Part shown: positions 8,930-17,859 of the stretch, piece by piece
Layout: the number at the start of each line of letters is the position of its first letter
Position numbering within the stretch: the stretch's first letter is position 1
Origin: Aquimarina atlantica
Lineage (GTDB): Bacteria; Bacteroidota; Bacteroidia; Flavobacteriales; Flavobacteriaceae
Length of the DNA stretch: 64,000 bases
Assembly (NCBI RefSeq): GCF_000626715.1
Contig: NZ_AQRA01000009.1
Span: forward strand, 186,001 to 250,000
Reading direction: 5' to 3'
The notes under the pieces: model-generated
The model's database searches: none
What the model saw: only the letters and a program-made list of their open reading frames with translations
Told to the model about the DNA's origin: nothing
Translations under genes and position numbers: made by a program

Positions 8930-11900
8930 ATGAAAAATCAACTTGTCTTATTTGTAGGCTTATTTGTTTTCCAATTTGGATTTTCGCAAACCCATAATTT
9001 TTGGAAAAAAAATAGTAGCCCAATTGAAAACGAAAACATTTCTTCTATAAAGAATAATACAGAAACTTCACACCAAAACACATATCATCTTAGTGTTGAA
9101 AAACTAAAAGAAGTTTTATCTCAATGCCCAAAAAGGTTCAATTCATTTGGAAAATCAAATGTAATTATCATACTTCCTACTGAAGACGGAAGATTTAAAG
9201 AATACCGTGTAAAGGAAACCAATGTTTTACATCCGGATTTAGCCAAAAAGTTCCCAGATATTAAATCGTATGTAGGTACATCTGTTAATGAAGAAAACGA
9301 AGTAGTACATTTTAGTTTGGGGCATAATAGCTTTAGAGCTATGATTATGAAACCTGATGCTACAATAACGAATATCAAACCTTCTACTAGTACTAGTAAA
9401 ACGTATATGGTTACTTCAAAAACGGATGAATCAGAACCAATTAACTGTCAAATAATTGATAATGCAGCCGAAACTTTTTCAGAAAAAAGTACAAAACAAG
9501 CTGAAAAATCAAACAAAGCAAGAAAAGATGCTAATGATGGTCGTGTTAGAGTCTACCGAATGGCTATAGCAGTAACAGGAGAATTGTCTAAAATTTATAC
9601 TGATAAGGCAGGTATTACAAATGGTTCGACTCAACAAAGGAAAGCCGCAGTACTTGCCGAGTTGAATGCACTGATGACGAGAGTGAATGCGGTTTATGAA
9701 AGAGATCTTGGAACTACGTTTGAATTAGTACCTAATATTGAGAATTCCATCTTTCTTGATGGAGCAACTGATGGTATTACACATGGCAATACTTCAATAT
9801 CGGTAAATGAAGGTCAAGGTGTTCTTGATGCCGCAATTGGTAACGCTAACTACGATATTGGGCATGTTTTAGATTCAGATGGGACTGGACGTGGAGCTTT
9901 AAGGGCTGTGTGTGATGATAGTAAAAAAGCCCAGGGAGCTACTGGCGCACATCCTTTTACATCTGTTGCAGATTATTTCTATCGCACATTCGTTCATGAA
10001 ATAGGCCATCAATTTGGTGCTAACCATTCGTTTAACAACTCCTGTGGGGGTAATCGTCTTGACGAAGGTGCTGTTGAACCAGGAGGGGGTAATACTATCA
10101 TGGCATATACAGGTTGTGCTCCTAATACAGAAAATACGCAATATGTTTTTTTTCATGCAAAACAAATAGATGAAATGTGGAATCATATTTTAAGCATTGA
10201 AAGTTGTGCTACCCTAAGATCAATAGGTAATAGTGCGCCAGTGGCTAGTATAGGAGGTAATTATACGATTCCAAGATCTACTCCATTTATATTAGAAGGA
10301 TCAGCTACTGATCCTAATACTGCTTCCAACCAACTAACATATACCTGGAACCAAATGGATAAAGAAATAGCTCCGATGCCTCCTCGTGCTACGTCAACTA
10401 GTGGTCCTTTATTCCGTTATAAACCACCTTCAACATCTCCAAATCGTTATATGCCTGACCTTTCTACCATAAAAGCTGGAAATTCTTCTTCTGAATGGGA
10501 GGTAACACCTTCTGTGGCCAGAACTATGAATTTTAGATTCACTGTAAGAGATAACCATCCGGGAGGAGGTAATACAGATTCTAAGGATGCTGTTATTACG
10601 GTAAGTGGGACTGCTGGTCCTTTTGTAATCACTTCTCAAAATGCTAGGTTTGATGCACCCGTAGGCTCTACACAAACGGTGACCTGGGACGTAGCAGGAA
10701 CCACAGGAAATGGGGTAAATGCAGCGACTGTTGATATTTTATTATCTACAGATGGTGGAAATACATACCCAATAACATTAGCTTCTGCAGTACCTAATGA
10801 TGGTTCTCAACAAATTACTATACCTGACAATGAAGGAGGTGTAAATAGAATTATGGTAAGAGGTACCAATCATATCTTTTTCGATGTTACCAATGCTAAT
10901 TTTAGTATTACCAAGGGAAATTTGGATCCTATGCCTACAAATTATTGTGCTGCGGGTTATCAGGGTAATAATTATATAGCCGAAGTGATCTTTGGGGATA
11001 TCATTAATAAAAGTGAAAATGGTTCGTATTCTGATTTTACGAATCTGGGAACCAATCTTGTTAAAGGAGAGTCTTATAGTTTAACCGTTAATCCAGGAAT
11101 CGATTTTTGGGACCCTAATTATTTTGGAGCTTGGATTGATTGGAATAAAGATGGGGATTTTGAAGATGCAGGTGAAGAAGTTTTACTGGCAACTAATGGT
11201 GCCGGAGGTATAACAAAAACAGTTGTAGTTCCGAGTACTGCAAAAAGTGGCGCAACAAGGTTAAGGGTACGTTATAAAATACATGCAGCCCCTAACCCTT
11301 GCGGAACAGCAAGAACTAATGGTGATGAGGTAGAAGATTATTTTTTGTTTATAAAAGGAGGAAGTTCGAATCCAACCTGTAATGATGGTATTCAGAATGG
11401 TAATGAAACTGGTGTAGATTGCGGTGGGCCTGATTGTGATCCTTGTACAGTAGACCCAACATGCAACGATGGCATTCAGAATGGTAATGAAACCGGAGTT
11501 GATTGTGGTGGGCCTGATTGTAATCCTTGTAATACAAATGTAAACTACTGTGCAGCTTCGACTACTCAAAATGCTACCTTACACATTACCAATGTTAGCT
11601 TAGGATCTATAAATAATAGTTCCGCAAATGCTGCATATAATGATTTTACAAACCAGTCTACAAACCTTACTAACGGGCAAGCAACGACATTAACGATAAT
11701 CACGAATAATAATACCTGGACATATAATGCGGTAGGTGTATGGATTGACTGGAATAATAATGGAGATTTTACTGATACTGGAGAGTTAGTGTATTCCAGA
11801 TATGGTGCAGGTCCTTATTCGGCTAATATTACTCCTCCTTCTGGTGCAGTTTCTAATACTTCGTTGCGAATGAGAGTTCGAGTTGGATATGGATCTGAAG

Positions 11901-12763
11901 CAAAAATAACACCTTGTGGTACTGATACTTATTTGGGTGAAGTAGAAGATTATACCATAAGAATTGGAGGTACAACTACACCAACCTGTAATGATGGAAT
12001 TCAGAATGGAAATGAAACCGGAGTTGATTGCGGAGGATCTTGTAGTCCTTGTGCTACTAATGGAACTGTGGTCTATGTAGATATGAGTGATGAAACAACA
12101 AACTCTTCAAGTACCTGGAATTTCTTTAGAATAGAAGTTGGTGATGATAATGATTTTGGAGGATGGTTTACCAATAACTCACTTCGACTAGTGACTTATG
12201 GAAAAGATCTTGTTTGTGAAGGAACAACTAATAATGCTACATTTATAGGAGAAGGCATAGAGATTGGTGCAGCCAGTAATTTTGTAGCCAATGCTAATAG
12301 TTTTGTTATAAGTTCATCTTCATATACAGATTGGAGAGGTAAATCGGGGTATATAGGGTTTACCTTCAAAATAGGGGGAAATACACATTATGGATGGTTT
12401 TATGCTGCAGTAGCTAATGATGGATTGTCATATACAATCAAGGATTATGCATACAATACTACAGCTGGTCAAGGTTTACTTACAAAAAGGCCAACCAGAC
12501 AAAAAGAAAGAACTTCAGAAAGTATAGTTAGTATATACCCTAATCCGTTTGAAGAAACCGTTACTATAGACATATCGAGATTAGAAAGTGATACATTTAC
12601 AATAACCGTATATAATTTGTTAGGAAAAGAATTGATCTATAAAAAGTATAGTAAAAACCCAGGTACAATACGATTAGGAGATCAAATGAAATCATCTGGA
12701 AATTATTTTATAAAAATACAAGCCAATAAACATACAGAAACCTTAAGGCTCGTTAAGTTTTAA
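8930..12763 (+). CDS. Secreted reprolysin-like metzincin protease with GEVED domains and T9SS tail
   Basis: The 1277-residue protein has a signal peptide ending near residue 19 (FGFSQ) and a propeptide of about 180 residues. The metzincin catalytic domain carries HEIGHQFGANHSF with zinc ligands H356, H360 and H366, and Glu357. A Met-turn candidate lies in NTIMAYTGCAP. Ig-like/cadherin-like segments follow (about residues 435-660). Two GEVED domains are present (GAWIDWNKDGDFEDAGEE…EVEDYF and VWIDWNNNGDF…EVEDYT). Three short Cys-rich linkers read CNDGIQNGNETGVDCGG. The last 80 residues form a type A T9SS sorting domain (IYPNPFEETVTIDIS). It is probably exported by T9SS and cell-attached or released as a protein-degrading enzyme. 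It stands alone, with a terminator after it. Confidence 0.93.
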   Translation: MKNQLVLFVGLFVFQFGFSQTHNFWKKNSSPIENENISSIKNNTETSHQNTYHLSVEKLKEVLSQCPKRFNSFGKSNVIIILPTEDGRFKEYRVKETNVLHPDLAKKFPDIKSYVGTSVNEENEVVHFSLGHNSFRAMIMKPDATITNIKPSTSTSKTYMVTSKTDESEPINCQIIDNAAETFSEKSTKQAEKSNKARKDANDGRVRVYRMAIAVTGELSKIYTDKAGITNGSTQQRKAAVLAELNALMTRVNAVYERDLGTTFELVPNIENSIFLDGATDGITHGNTSISVNEGQGVLDAAIGNANYDIGHVLDSDGTGRGALRAVCDDSKKAQGATGAHPFTSVADYFYRTFVHEIGHQFGANHSFNNSCGGNRLDEGAVEPGGGNTIMAYTGCAPNTENTQYVFFHAKQIDEMWNHILSIESCATLRSIGNSAPVASIGGNYTIPRSTPFILEGSATDPNTASNQLTYTWNQMDKEIAPMPPRATSTSGPLFRYKPPSTSPNRYMPDLSTIKAGNSSSEWEVTPSVARTMNFRFTVRDNHPGGGNTDSKDAVITVSGTAGPFVITSQNARFDAPVGSTQTVTWDVAGTTGNGVNAATVDILLSTDGGNTYPITLASAVPNDGSQQITIPDNEGGVNRIMVRGTNHIFFDVTNANFSITKGNLDPMPTNYCAAGYQGNNYIAEVIFGDIINKSENGSYSDFTNLGTNLVKGESYSLTVNPGIDFWDPNYFGAWIDWNKDGDFEDAGEEVLLATNGAGGITKTVVVPSTAKSGATRLRVRYKIHAAPNPCGTARTNGDEVEDYFLFIKGGSSNPTCNDGIQNGNETGVDCGGPDCDPCTVDPTCNDGIQNGNETGVDCGGPDCNPCNTNVNYCAASTTQNATLHITNVSLGSINNSSANAAYNDFTNQSTNLTNGQATTLTIITNNNTWTYNAVGVWIDWNNNGDFTDTGELVYSRYGAGPYSANITPPSGAVSNTSLRMRVRVGYGSEAKITPCGTDTYLGEVEDYTIRIGGTTTPTCNDGIQNGNETGVDCGGSCSPCATNGTVVYVDMSDETTNSSSTWNFFRIEVGDDNDFGGWFTNNSLRLVTYGKDLVCEGTTNNATFIGEGIEIGAASNFVANANSFVISSSSYTDWRGKSGYIGFTFKIGGNTHYGWFYAAVANDGLSYTIKDYAYNTTAGQGLLTKRPTRQKERTSESIVSIYPNPFEETVTIDISRLESDTFTITVYNLLGKELIYKKYSKNPGTIRLGDQMKSSGNYFIKIQANKHTETLRLVKF

Positions 12764-12807
12764 TATAAAATTGAATTCTAAGTAGTCAAAAATCAGGATT
12801 TAAATAG

Positions 12808-12840
12808 GACCTTTCATTATTGATGAAAGGTCTTGTTTTT
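12808..12840 (+). terminator. Terminator after the metalloprotease gene
   Basis: GACCTTTCAT and ATGAAAGGTC form a 10-bp perfect stem with a 5-nt loop, followed by TTGTTTTT. Confidence 0.85.
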
Positions 12841-12880
12841 AATGAAATAAAGAAAAGCTTACATAAAAAATAATTTAGTA

Positions 12881-12913
12881 TTTGTATTTCAAAAAAATAT
12901 TTTCCTATATTTG
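12881..12913 (+). promoter_or_regulatory. Bacteroidota-type promoter of the ilv operon
   Basis: TTTG at 12881-12884 and TATATTTG at 12906-12913 are 21 nt apart. They match the Bacteroidota consensus TTTG / TAnnTTTG, whose usual spacing is about 19-21. Transcription would start near 12918-12921, only a few bases before the first leader-peptide ATG. Confidence 0.65.
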
Positions 12914-12921
12914 ACACATAA

Positions 12922-12987
12922 ATGAATACCAGAAACATAAATATTAATACAGTCATTATTATTGAGGTGATTATTTCACCTCGATAA
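12922..12987 (+). CDS. ilv leader peptide 1 (attenuator)
   Basis: This 21-residue reading frame has seven Ile and two Val codons; residues 11-18 read VIIIEVII. It ends at TAA 12985-12987. A hairpin (GAGGTGA 12964-12970 with TCACCTC 12976-12982) overlaps its last codons. The segment AAGGGAT (12986-12992), starting inside the stop codon, is complementary to ATCCCTT, the 5' arm of the terminator at 13021. A ribosome that reaches the stop would cover AAGGGAT and let the terminator form. A ribosome stalled at the Ile/Val codons would leave it free to pair and prevent termination. The logic is inferred; the codons and pairings are visible. Confidence 0.85.
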   Translation: MNTRNININTVIIIEVIISPR

Positions 12988-13020
12988 GGGATGTATTGAT
13001 ACTATATATATGATATTAAA

Positions 13021-13050
13021 ATCCCTTTACTCGAGTAAAGGGATTTTTTT
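13021..13050 (+). terminator. ilv attenuator terminator 1
   Basis: ATCCCTTTACTC followed directly by GAGTAAAGGGAT is a perfect 24-bp inverted repeat, and T7 follows. Its 5' arm can instead pair with AAGGGAT just after leader peptide 1. Confidence 0.9.
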
Positions 13051-13099
13051 GTGTAAAAGATTTAAGATTAGAATTTAAAATAAAGTCTATACAATAGAA

Positions 13100-13162
13100 A
13101 TGAGAATATTTAGCAACATAATTAGTAATGTCATTGTCATTATTGTGATTATTTCACCATGA
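13100..13162 (+). CDS. ilv leader peptide 2 (attenuator)
   Basis: This 20-residue reading frame has eight Ile and three Val codons; residues 11-18 read VIVIIVII. It ends at TGA 13160-13162. Directly after the stop, TGAAGGGA (13163-13170) is complementary to TCCCTTCA (13198-13205) in the following terminator, the same arrangement as in leader 1. The two units share GTGATTATTTCACC exactly, which points to a tandem duplication. No promoter of its own is evident, so transcripts probably read both units in series. Confidence 0.85.
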   Translation: MRIFSNIISNVIVIIVIISP

Positions 13163-13194
13163 TGAAGGGATATTATTGTATACAAATAAATACA

Positions 13195-13226
13195 AACTCC
13201 CTTCAGAAATGAAGGGAGTTTTTTTT
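13195..13226 (+). terminator. ilv attenuator terminator 2
   Basis: AACTCCCTTCA and TGAAGGGAGTT form an 11-bp perfect stem with a GAAA tetraloop, followed by T8. The 5' arm has a competing partner just after leader peptide 2. The 250 bp from here to ilvD hold no further leader peptide that I can see. Confidence 0.9.
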
Positions 13227-13474
13227 GATATGAAAAAAATATTTAAATAAAATGATCAAATAGTGATTGTAAATTGTAAAAACGTAAAATGTTGTAAATC
13301 AAATGTTAACATGTGTAAAAAGACTATTGGATATTGTAAGGATATTGAATAATGTACATGTGTTTAGCCGCAACAAAATAATTTTATACTGTGGTTTATT
13401 CAATCTAATGCATACATCATAGGGTAAAAGTTAAAATTTTAAATAATTCGTAAAAACTGATATTCAAAAAAGAA

Positions 13475-15151
13475 ATGAGCATCAATAAGTATAGTAAACA
13501 AGTCACTCAAGATGACACGCAACCTGCCGCACAGGCAATGCTTCACGCAATTGGTTTAACCGATGAGGATTTTAAGAAACCCTTAGTCGGGATCGCCAGT
13601 ACAGGTTATGAAGGGAATCCATGTAACATGCACCTTAATGATCTTGCTAAATTGGTAAAACAAGGAACAATAGAAGAGGATGTCGTCGGGCTCATATTTA
13701 ATACTATCGGAGTGAGTGATGGGATTTCTATGGGAACACCAGGAATGCGTTTTTCATTACCGTCTCGTGATGTGATTGCAGATTCTATGGAGACCGTGGT
13801 ACAAGCAATGTCTTATGATGGAATGGTAACTGTTGTTGGTTGCGATAAAAATATGCCAGGGGCATTAATGGCAATGCTTCGATTAAATCGCCCTTCAGTT
13901 TTAGTCTACGGAGGAACCATAGCATCTGGATGTCATGAAGGCAAAAAACTGGATGTAGTTTCTGCTTTTGAAGCCTGGGGAGAAAAAGTAGCCGGTACAA
14001 TATCTCAATCTGAATATAAGAATGTTATAGAAAAAGCATGCCCGGGAGCAGGAGCTTGCGGTGGGATGTATACAGCCAATACGATGGCCTCTGCCATCGA
14101 AGCTTTAGGGATGTCTCTACCATATAATTCTTCGAATCCGGCTATAAGTAAACATAAAGAAGAAGAAAGTATCCAGGCAGGTCGTGCAATGCGAACGCTA
14201 TTAGAAAAGGATATCAAACCTAAAGATATAGTAACCAGAAAATCACTCGAAAATGCAATACGTTTAGTTACCGTACTTGGTGGTTCTACGAATGCTGTAT
14301 TACACTTTCTGGCAATTGCCAGAGCTGCAGACGTAGAGTTTACATTAGCAGATTTTCAGAGAATTAGCGACGAAACCCCGTTTTTGGCAGATCTTAAACC
14401 AAGCGGTAAATACCTTATGGAAGATGTGCATGAAGTCGGAGGAATTCCTGCGGTATTAAAATACCTTTTAAAGAAAGGATTACTACACGGAGATTGTTTA
14501 ACCGTTACCGGAAAAACAATTGCAGAAAACCTATTGGATGTTCCTGATCTTACAGAAGGACAGGACGTTATTAAACCAATAGAAAATCCAATTAAACCAA
14601 CAGGGCACCTAAGAATTATGTTTGGTAACCTGTCTAAGGATGGATGTGTAGCAAAAATTACAGGTAAAGAAGGATTACGTTTTCAAGGAAAAGCCAAAGT
14701 TTTTGATGGAGAATATGATGCCAATGATGGTATTAGAGATGGAAAAGTAGAAAAAGGTGATGTGGTTGTGATACGATACGAAGGCCCAAAAGGAGGACCG
14801 GGAATGCCAGAAATGTTAAAACCTACTGCCGCTATTATGGGAGCTGGTTTAGGTAAAGATGTAGCCTTAATTACAGATGGAAGGTTTTCTGGAGGAACAC
14901 ATGGATTTGTTGTAGGACATATCACACCAGAAGCACAAGAAGGAGGTTTGATTGCTTTGGTACAAGATGGAGATATCATTACTATTGATGCAGAGACCAA
15001 TTCGATTACTGTAGATATTAGTGAAGCTGAGATCGAAAAAAGAAAAGCTTCCTGGGTTCAACCGGCATTAAAGTTTGATAAAGGAGTATTGTACAAATAT
15101 GCACATACAGTTTCGTCTGCATCACAAGGATGCGTAACCGATGAATTCTAA
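13475..15151 (+). CDS. ilvD: Dihydroxy-acid dehydratase
   Basis: IlvD dehydrates 2,3-dihydroxy-isovalerate and 2,3-dihydroxy-3-methylvalerate to the keto acids that precede valine and isoleucine. At 558 residues it has the normal length. The three cysteines expected for the iron-sulfur cluster are C50 (GNPCNMH), C123 (GCDKNMPG) and C195 (GACGGMYTANTM). The C-terminal signature ITDGRFSGGTHGFVVGH is present. It is the first structural gene of the ilv operon, downstream of both attenuators, and precedes ilvB by 175 bp. Confidence 0.98.
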   Translation: MSINKYSKQVTQDDTQPAAQAMLHAIGLTDEDFKKPLVGIASTGYEGNPCNMHLNDLAKLVKQGTIEEDVVGLIFNTIGVSDGISMGTPGMRFSLPSRDVIADSMETVVQAMSYDGMVTVVGCDKNMPGALMAMLRLNRPSVLVYGGTIASGCHEGKKLDVVSAFEAWGEKVAGTISQSEYKNVIEKACPGAGACGGMYTANTMASAIEALGMSLPYNSSNPAISKHKEEESIQAGRAMRTLLEKDIKPKDIVTRKSLENAIRLVTVLGGSTNAVLHFLAIARAADVEFTLADFQRISDETPFLADLKPSGKYLMEDVHEVGGIPAVLKYLLKKGLLHGDCLTVTGKTIAENLLDVPDLTEGQDVIKPIENPIKPTGHLRIMFGNLSKDGCVAKITGKEGLRFQGKAKVFDGEYDANDGIRDGKVEKGDVVVIRYEGPKGGPGMPEMLKPTAAIMGAGLGKDVALITDGRFSGGTHGFVVGHITPEAQEGGLIALVQDGDIITIDAETNSITVDISEAEIEKRKASWVQPALKFDKGVLYKYAHTVSSASQGCVTDEF

Positions 15152-15218
15152 AAGCATTTCAATGCAAAGCATTGGTTTTAAATGAAGTGTCAGGTAAAGG
15201 CTAAAATCTAAAAAAGTA

Positions 15219-15271
15219 CAGCATTTGATGCTGGTTAAACGATAAATTATCATTCTGGTGAAGATCAGAAT
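15219..15271 (+). other. Two small hairpins in the ilvD-ilvB gap
   Basis: CAGCAT-TTG-ATGCTG (15219-15233) and ATTCTG-n8-CAGAAT (15252-15271) lie in the 175-bp gap, followed by short AAGTCTAG repeats near 15280-15310. There is no T-run, so termination is unlikely; they may affect mRNA processing or stability. Confidence 0.35.
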
Positions 15272-15326
15272 CTAAAAAAAGTCTAGACTCTAGTTTCTAA
15301 AAGTCTAGCCTCTAAAACAAGAGTGT

Positions 15327-17060
15327 ATGGAAACACAAACGCAAACGTTAAAAAAAGAAACCAAAATATCAACAGAGCGTATGACAGGTGCAGAGGCAGT
15401 AATTCGATGTCTGTTGGCAGAAGGAGTAGATTTAATTTATGGATATCCCGGGGGAGCCATAATGCCGGTCTATGATGAGTTATACAAATATAGAGATCAG
15501 TTACATCATGTATTAACCAGGCATGAACAAGGAGCAACCCACGCGGCACAAGGATATGCAAGAACCAGTGGTAAAGTTGGAGTTGCAATTGCTACTTCTG
15601 GGCCCGGAGCTACTAATTTTGTAACAGGAATCGCAGATGCGCAGATAGATTCTACACCTATGGTATGTATTACTGGCCAGGTAGGATCACATTTGTTAGG
15701 ATCAGATGCGTTTCAGGAAACAGATATTATAGGAATCTCTACACCCATCACCAAATGGAATCACCAGGTTACTAAAGCCGAAGATATTCCTGCAGTATTG
15801 GCAAAAGCTTTTTATGTTGCTCGCTCTGGTCGACCAGGTCCCGTACTAATTGATATAACAAAAGATGCGCAATTTGGTGAGCTAGATTTTACATACTCAA
15901 CATGTAAAGGAGTACGTAGTTATAAGCCAGTACCCAAAACAGATCCAAAAACCCTGGAACAAGCGGCTAAGCTTATAAATAATGCAAAAAAACCAATGGT
16001 TGTCTTTGGCCAGGGGGTAATCCTGGGAGAAGCAGAGGAAGAGTTGAAAAACTTTATCGAGAAATCAGGAACTCCATCTGCATGGACCATTTTGGGACTT
16101 TCTGCATTACCAACATCTCACCCGTTAAATGTAGGAATGGTTGGTATGCATGGTAATTACGGACCCAATAAGCTAACTAACGAATGTGATTTACTACTAG
16201 CAATCGGAATGCGTTTTGATGATCGGGTTACCGGTAATTTAGAAACCTATGCGAAGCAGGCCAAAATCGTACATTTTGAGATTGATCCGGCCGAAATAAA
16301 TAAAAATGTGAAAGTAGATGTCGCAGTAATGGGTGATGTTAAAGATACATTGTCACAGATACTTCCGATGGTACAATCAAATTCTCATGATTCGTGGTTA
16401 CAGGCGTTTAGAGATCACGATGCCATAGAATATGATAAAGTAATTAAAGAAGAACTGTTCCCTAGCAAGGAAGGGCTTTCTATGGGCGAAGTACTTAGAG
16501 GAATTAACAAAGAAACAGGAGGCGATGCAGTTATTGTATCTGATGTGGGGCAGCATCAAATGATTGCTTGCCGATATGCAGAGTTTAATAAGTCTAAGAG
16601 TAATATTACTTCTGGTGGTTTAGGGACAATGGGGTTTGCATTACCAGCAGCGATTGGAGCAAAAATGGGAGCTCCCGAGAGAGAGGTCGTAGCAATTATA
16701 GGAGATGGTGGATACCAAATGACAATACAGGAATTAGGTACGATTTTCCAGACCAAAATACCAGTAAAGATTGTAGTGTTAAATAACGACTTCCTCGGAA
16801 TGGTACGCCAATGGCAACAACTGTTTTTTGATAAACGATATGCATCTACAGAAATGGTAAATCCAGATTTTATAAAAATAGCAGAAGGGTATCATATCAA
16901 GTCTACAAGAGTTACCAAAAGAGAAAATTTACAAGAGGCAATCGCAGAGATGATCGCAAGTAAAGAACCTTACTTTTTAGAAGTATGTGTAGAGAAAGAA
17001 AATAATGTGTTTCCGATGATTCCTACAGGAGCATCAGTTTCGGATGTAAGATTAGAATAA
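15327..17060 (+). CDS. ilvB: Acetolactate synthase, catalytic subunit
   Basis: IlvB is the ThDP-dependent enzyme that condenses pyruvate with pyruvate or 2-oxobutyrate, the first common step to valine and isoleucine. At 577 residues it has the usual length. The ThDP-activating Glu is E67 in TRHEQGATHAAQGYA. The ThDP/Mg motif GDGGYQMTIQELGT…NND is near residues 455-490. FAD-binding central-domain features such as GMRFDDRVTG are present. It is followed closely by its regulatory subunit gene. Confidence 0.98.
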   Translation: METQTQTLKKETKISTERMTGAEAVIRCLLAEGVDLIYGYPGGAIMPVYDELYKYRDQLHHVLTRHEQGATHAAQGYARTSGKVGVAIATSGPGATNFVTGIADAQIDSTPMVCITGQVGSHLLGSDAFQETDIIGISTPITKWNHQVTKAEDIPAVLAKAFYVARSGRPGPVLIDITKDAQFGELDFTYSTCKGVRSYKPVPKTDPKTLEQAAKLINNAKKPMVVFGQGVILGEAEEELKNFIEKSGTPSAWTILGLSALPTSHPLNVGMVGMHGNYGPNKLTNECDLLLAIGMRFDDRVTGNLETYAKQAKIVHFEIDPAEINKNVKVDVAVMGDVKDTLSQILPMVQSNSHDSWLQAFRDHDAIEYDKVIKEELFPSKEGLSMGEVLRGINKETGGDAVIVSDVGQHQMIACRYAEFNKSKSNITSGGLGTMGFALPAAIGAKMGAPEREVVAIIGDGGYQMTIQELGTIFQTKIPVKIVVLNNDFLGMVRQWQQLFFDKRYASTEMVNPDFIKIAEGYHIKSTRVTKRENLQEAIAEMIASKEPYFLEVCVEKENNVFPMIPTGASVSDVRLE

Positions 17061-17139
17061 TACGATTTTGTTATTCTGGTTTGTCTGGATCAGTACAGAT
17101 GTTAAATCAGAATGTATACAATCATACAATATACTAACA

Positions 17140-17673
17140 ATGAAAAAAGAAAATTATACCATATCGGTGTATACCGAAAATAATATAGGATTGTTGAACA
17201 GGATTTCGGCAATATTTTTAAGACGTCATATCAATCTTGAGAGCTTTACTGCTTCGGTATCAGAAATTAAGGATGTATTTCGTTTTACCATAGTCGTAAG
17301 CGTAACCGAAGAACAGGTAAAAAAGATTATCGGACAGATTGAAAAACAAATAGAAGTGATTAAAGCTTTTTATCATAAAGATGATGAGACGATTTACCAG
17401 GAAACTGCTTTGTTTAAGATTGCTTCAAAACTGTTATTCGAGGAACGTAAAATCCAGAATGTAATAAAGGATAGTAATGCTAATATCGTTACGGTAACTC
17501 CAGAGTTTTTTGTATTAGAAAAAACGGGGCGACGTAGAGATGTAGAAACATTGTATGATCAATTAGAACCGTATGGTTTAATGCAATTTGTACGTTCTGG
17601 AAGAATCTCAATAACCAAAGAAAAGATGCACATCTCTAAAATATTAGAAAATTTTGGAATGGAAGCCGTGTAA
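17140..17673 (+). CDS. ilvN: Acetolactate synthase, regulatory subunit
   Basis: This is the small subunit that binds valine and stimulates the IlvB catalytic subunit. It has an N-terminal ACT domain (YTISVYTENNIGLLNRISAIF, about residues 4-75) and a C-terminal ALS small-subunit domain. The frame is open from 17068, but the ATG at 17140 (MKKENYTISV) matches family starts, gives 177 residues and leaves an 80-bp gap after ilvB. It is longer than the short E. coli IlvN but ordinary for this lineage. Confidence 0.95.
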   Translation: MKKENYTISVYTENNIGLLNRISAIFLRRHINLESFTASVSEIKDVFRFTIVVSVTEEQVKKIIGQIEKQIEVIKAFYHKDDETIYQETALFKIASKLLFEERKIQNVIKDSNANIVTVTPEFFVLEKTGRRRDVETLYDQLEPYGLMQFVRSGRISITKEKMHISKILENFGMEAV

Positions 17674-17691
17674 GGGATAGTAGTGACATCC

Positions 17692-17740
17692 TTTTATCTT
17701 CTGGACCCCTGAGGTTCTCGAAGGAATCCAGAAGATAAAA
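17692..17740 (+). other. Strong intercistronic hairpin between ilvN and ilvC
   Basis: TTTTATCTTCTGGA and TCCAGAAGATAAAA form a 14-bp perfect stem around a 21-nt loop. No T-run follows, so it looks more like an mRNA stability or processing element, or a mobile palindrome, than a terminator. Confidence 0.6.
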
Positions 17741-17859
17741 GATATAACGAATAGCCCGGCCCTGAGTTTGACTCGGGGATACACCATAAAAAATAAAACA
17801 ACTAAAAATCAAAATTAAACCAAATTTCCTAACGGAAATCACAACAAATTAAGAAAGAA

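Noticed and set aside
11261..11569. Minus-strand frame inside the metalloprotease gene
   Set aside because: It is the mirror of the repeated CNDGIQNGNE linkers in the real gene.
17068..17139. Upstream extension of ilvN
   Set aside because: The extra 24 residues are unlike the family; the ACT domain starts right after ATG 17140.
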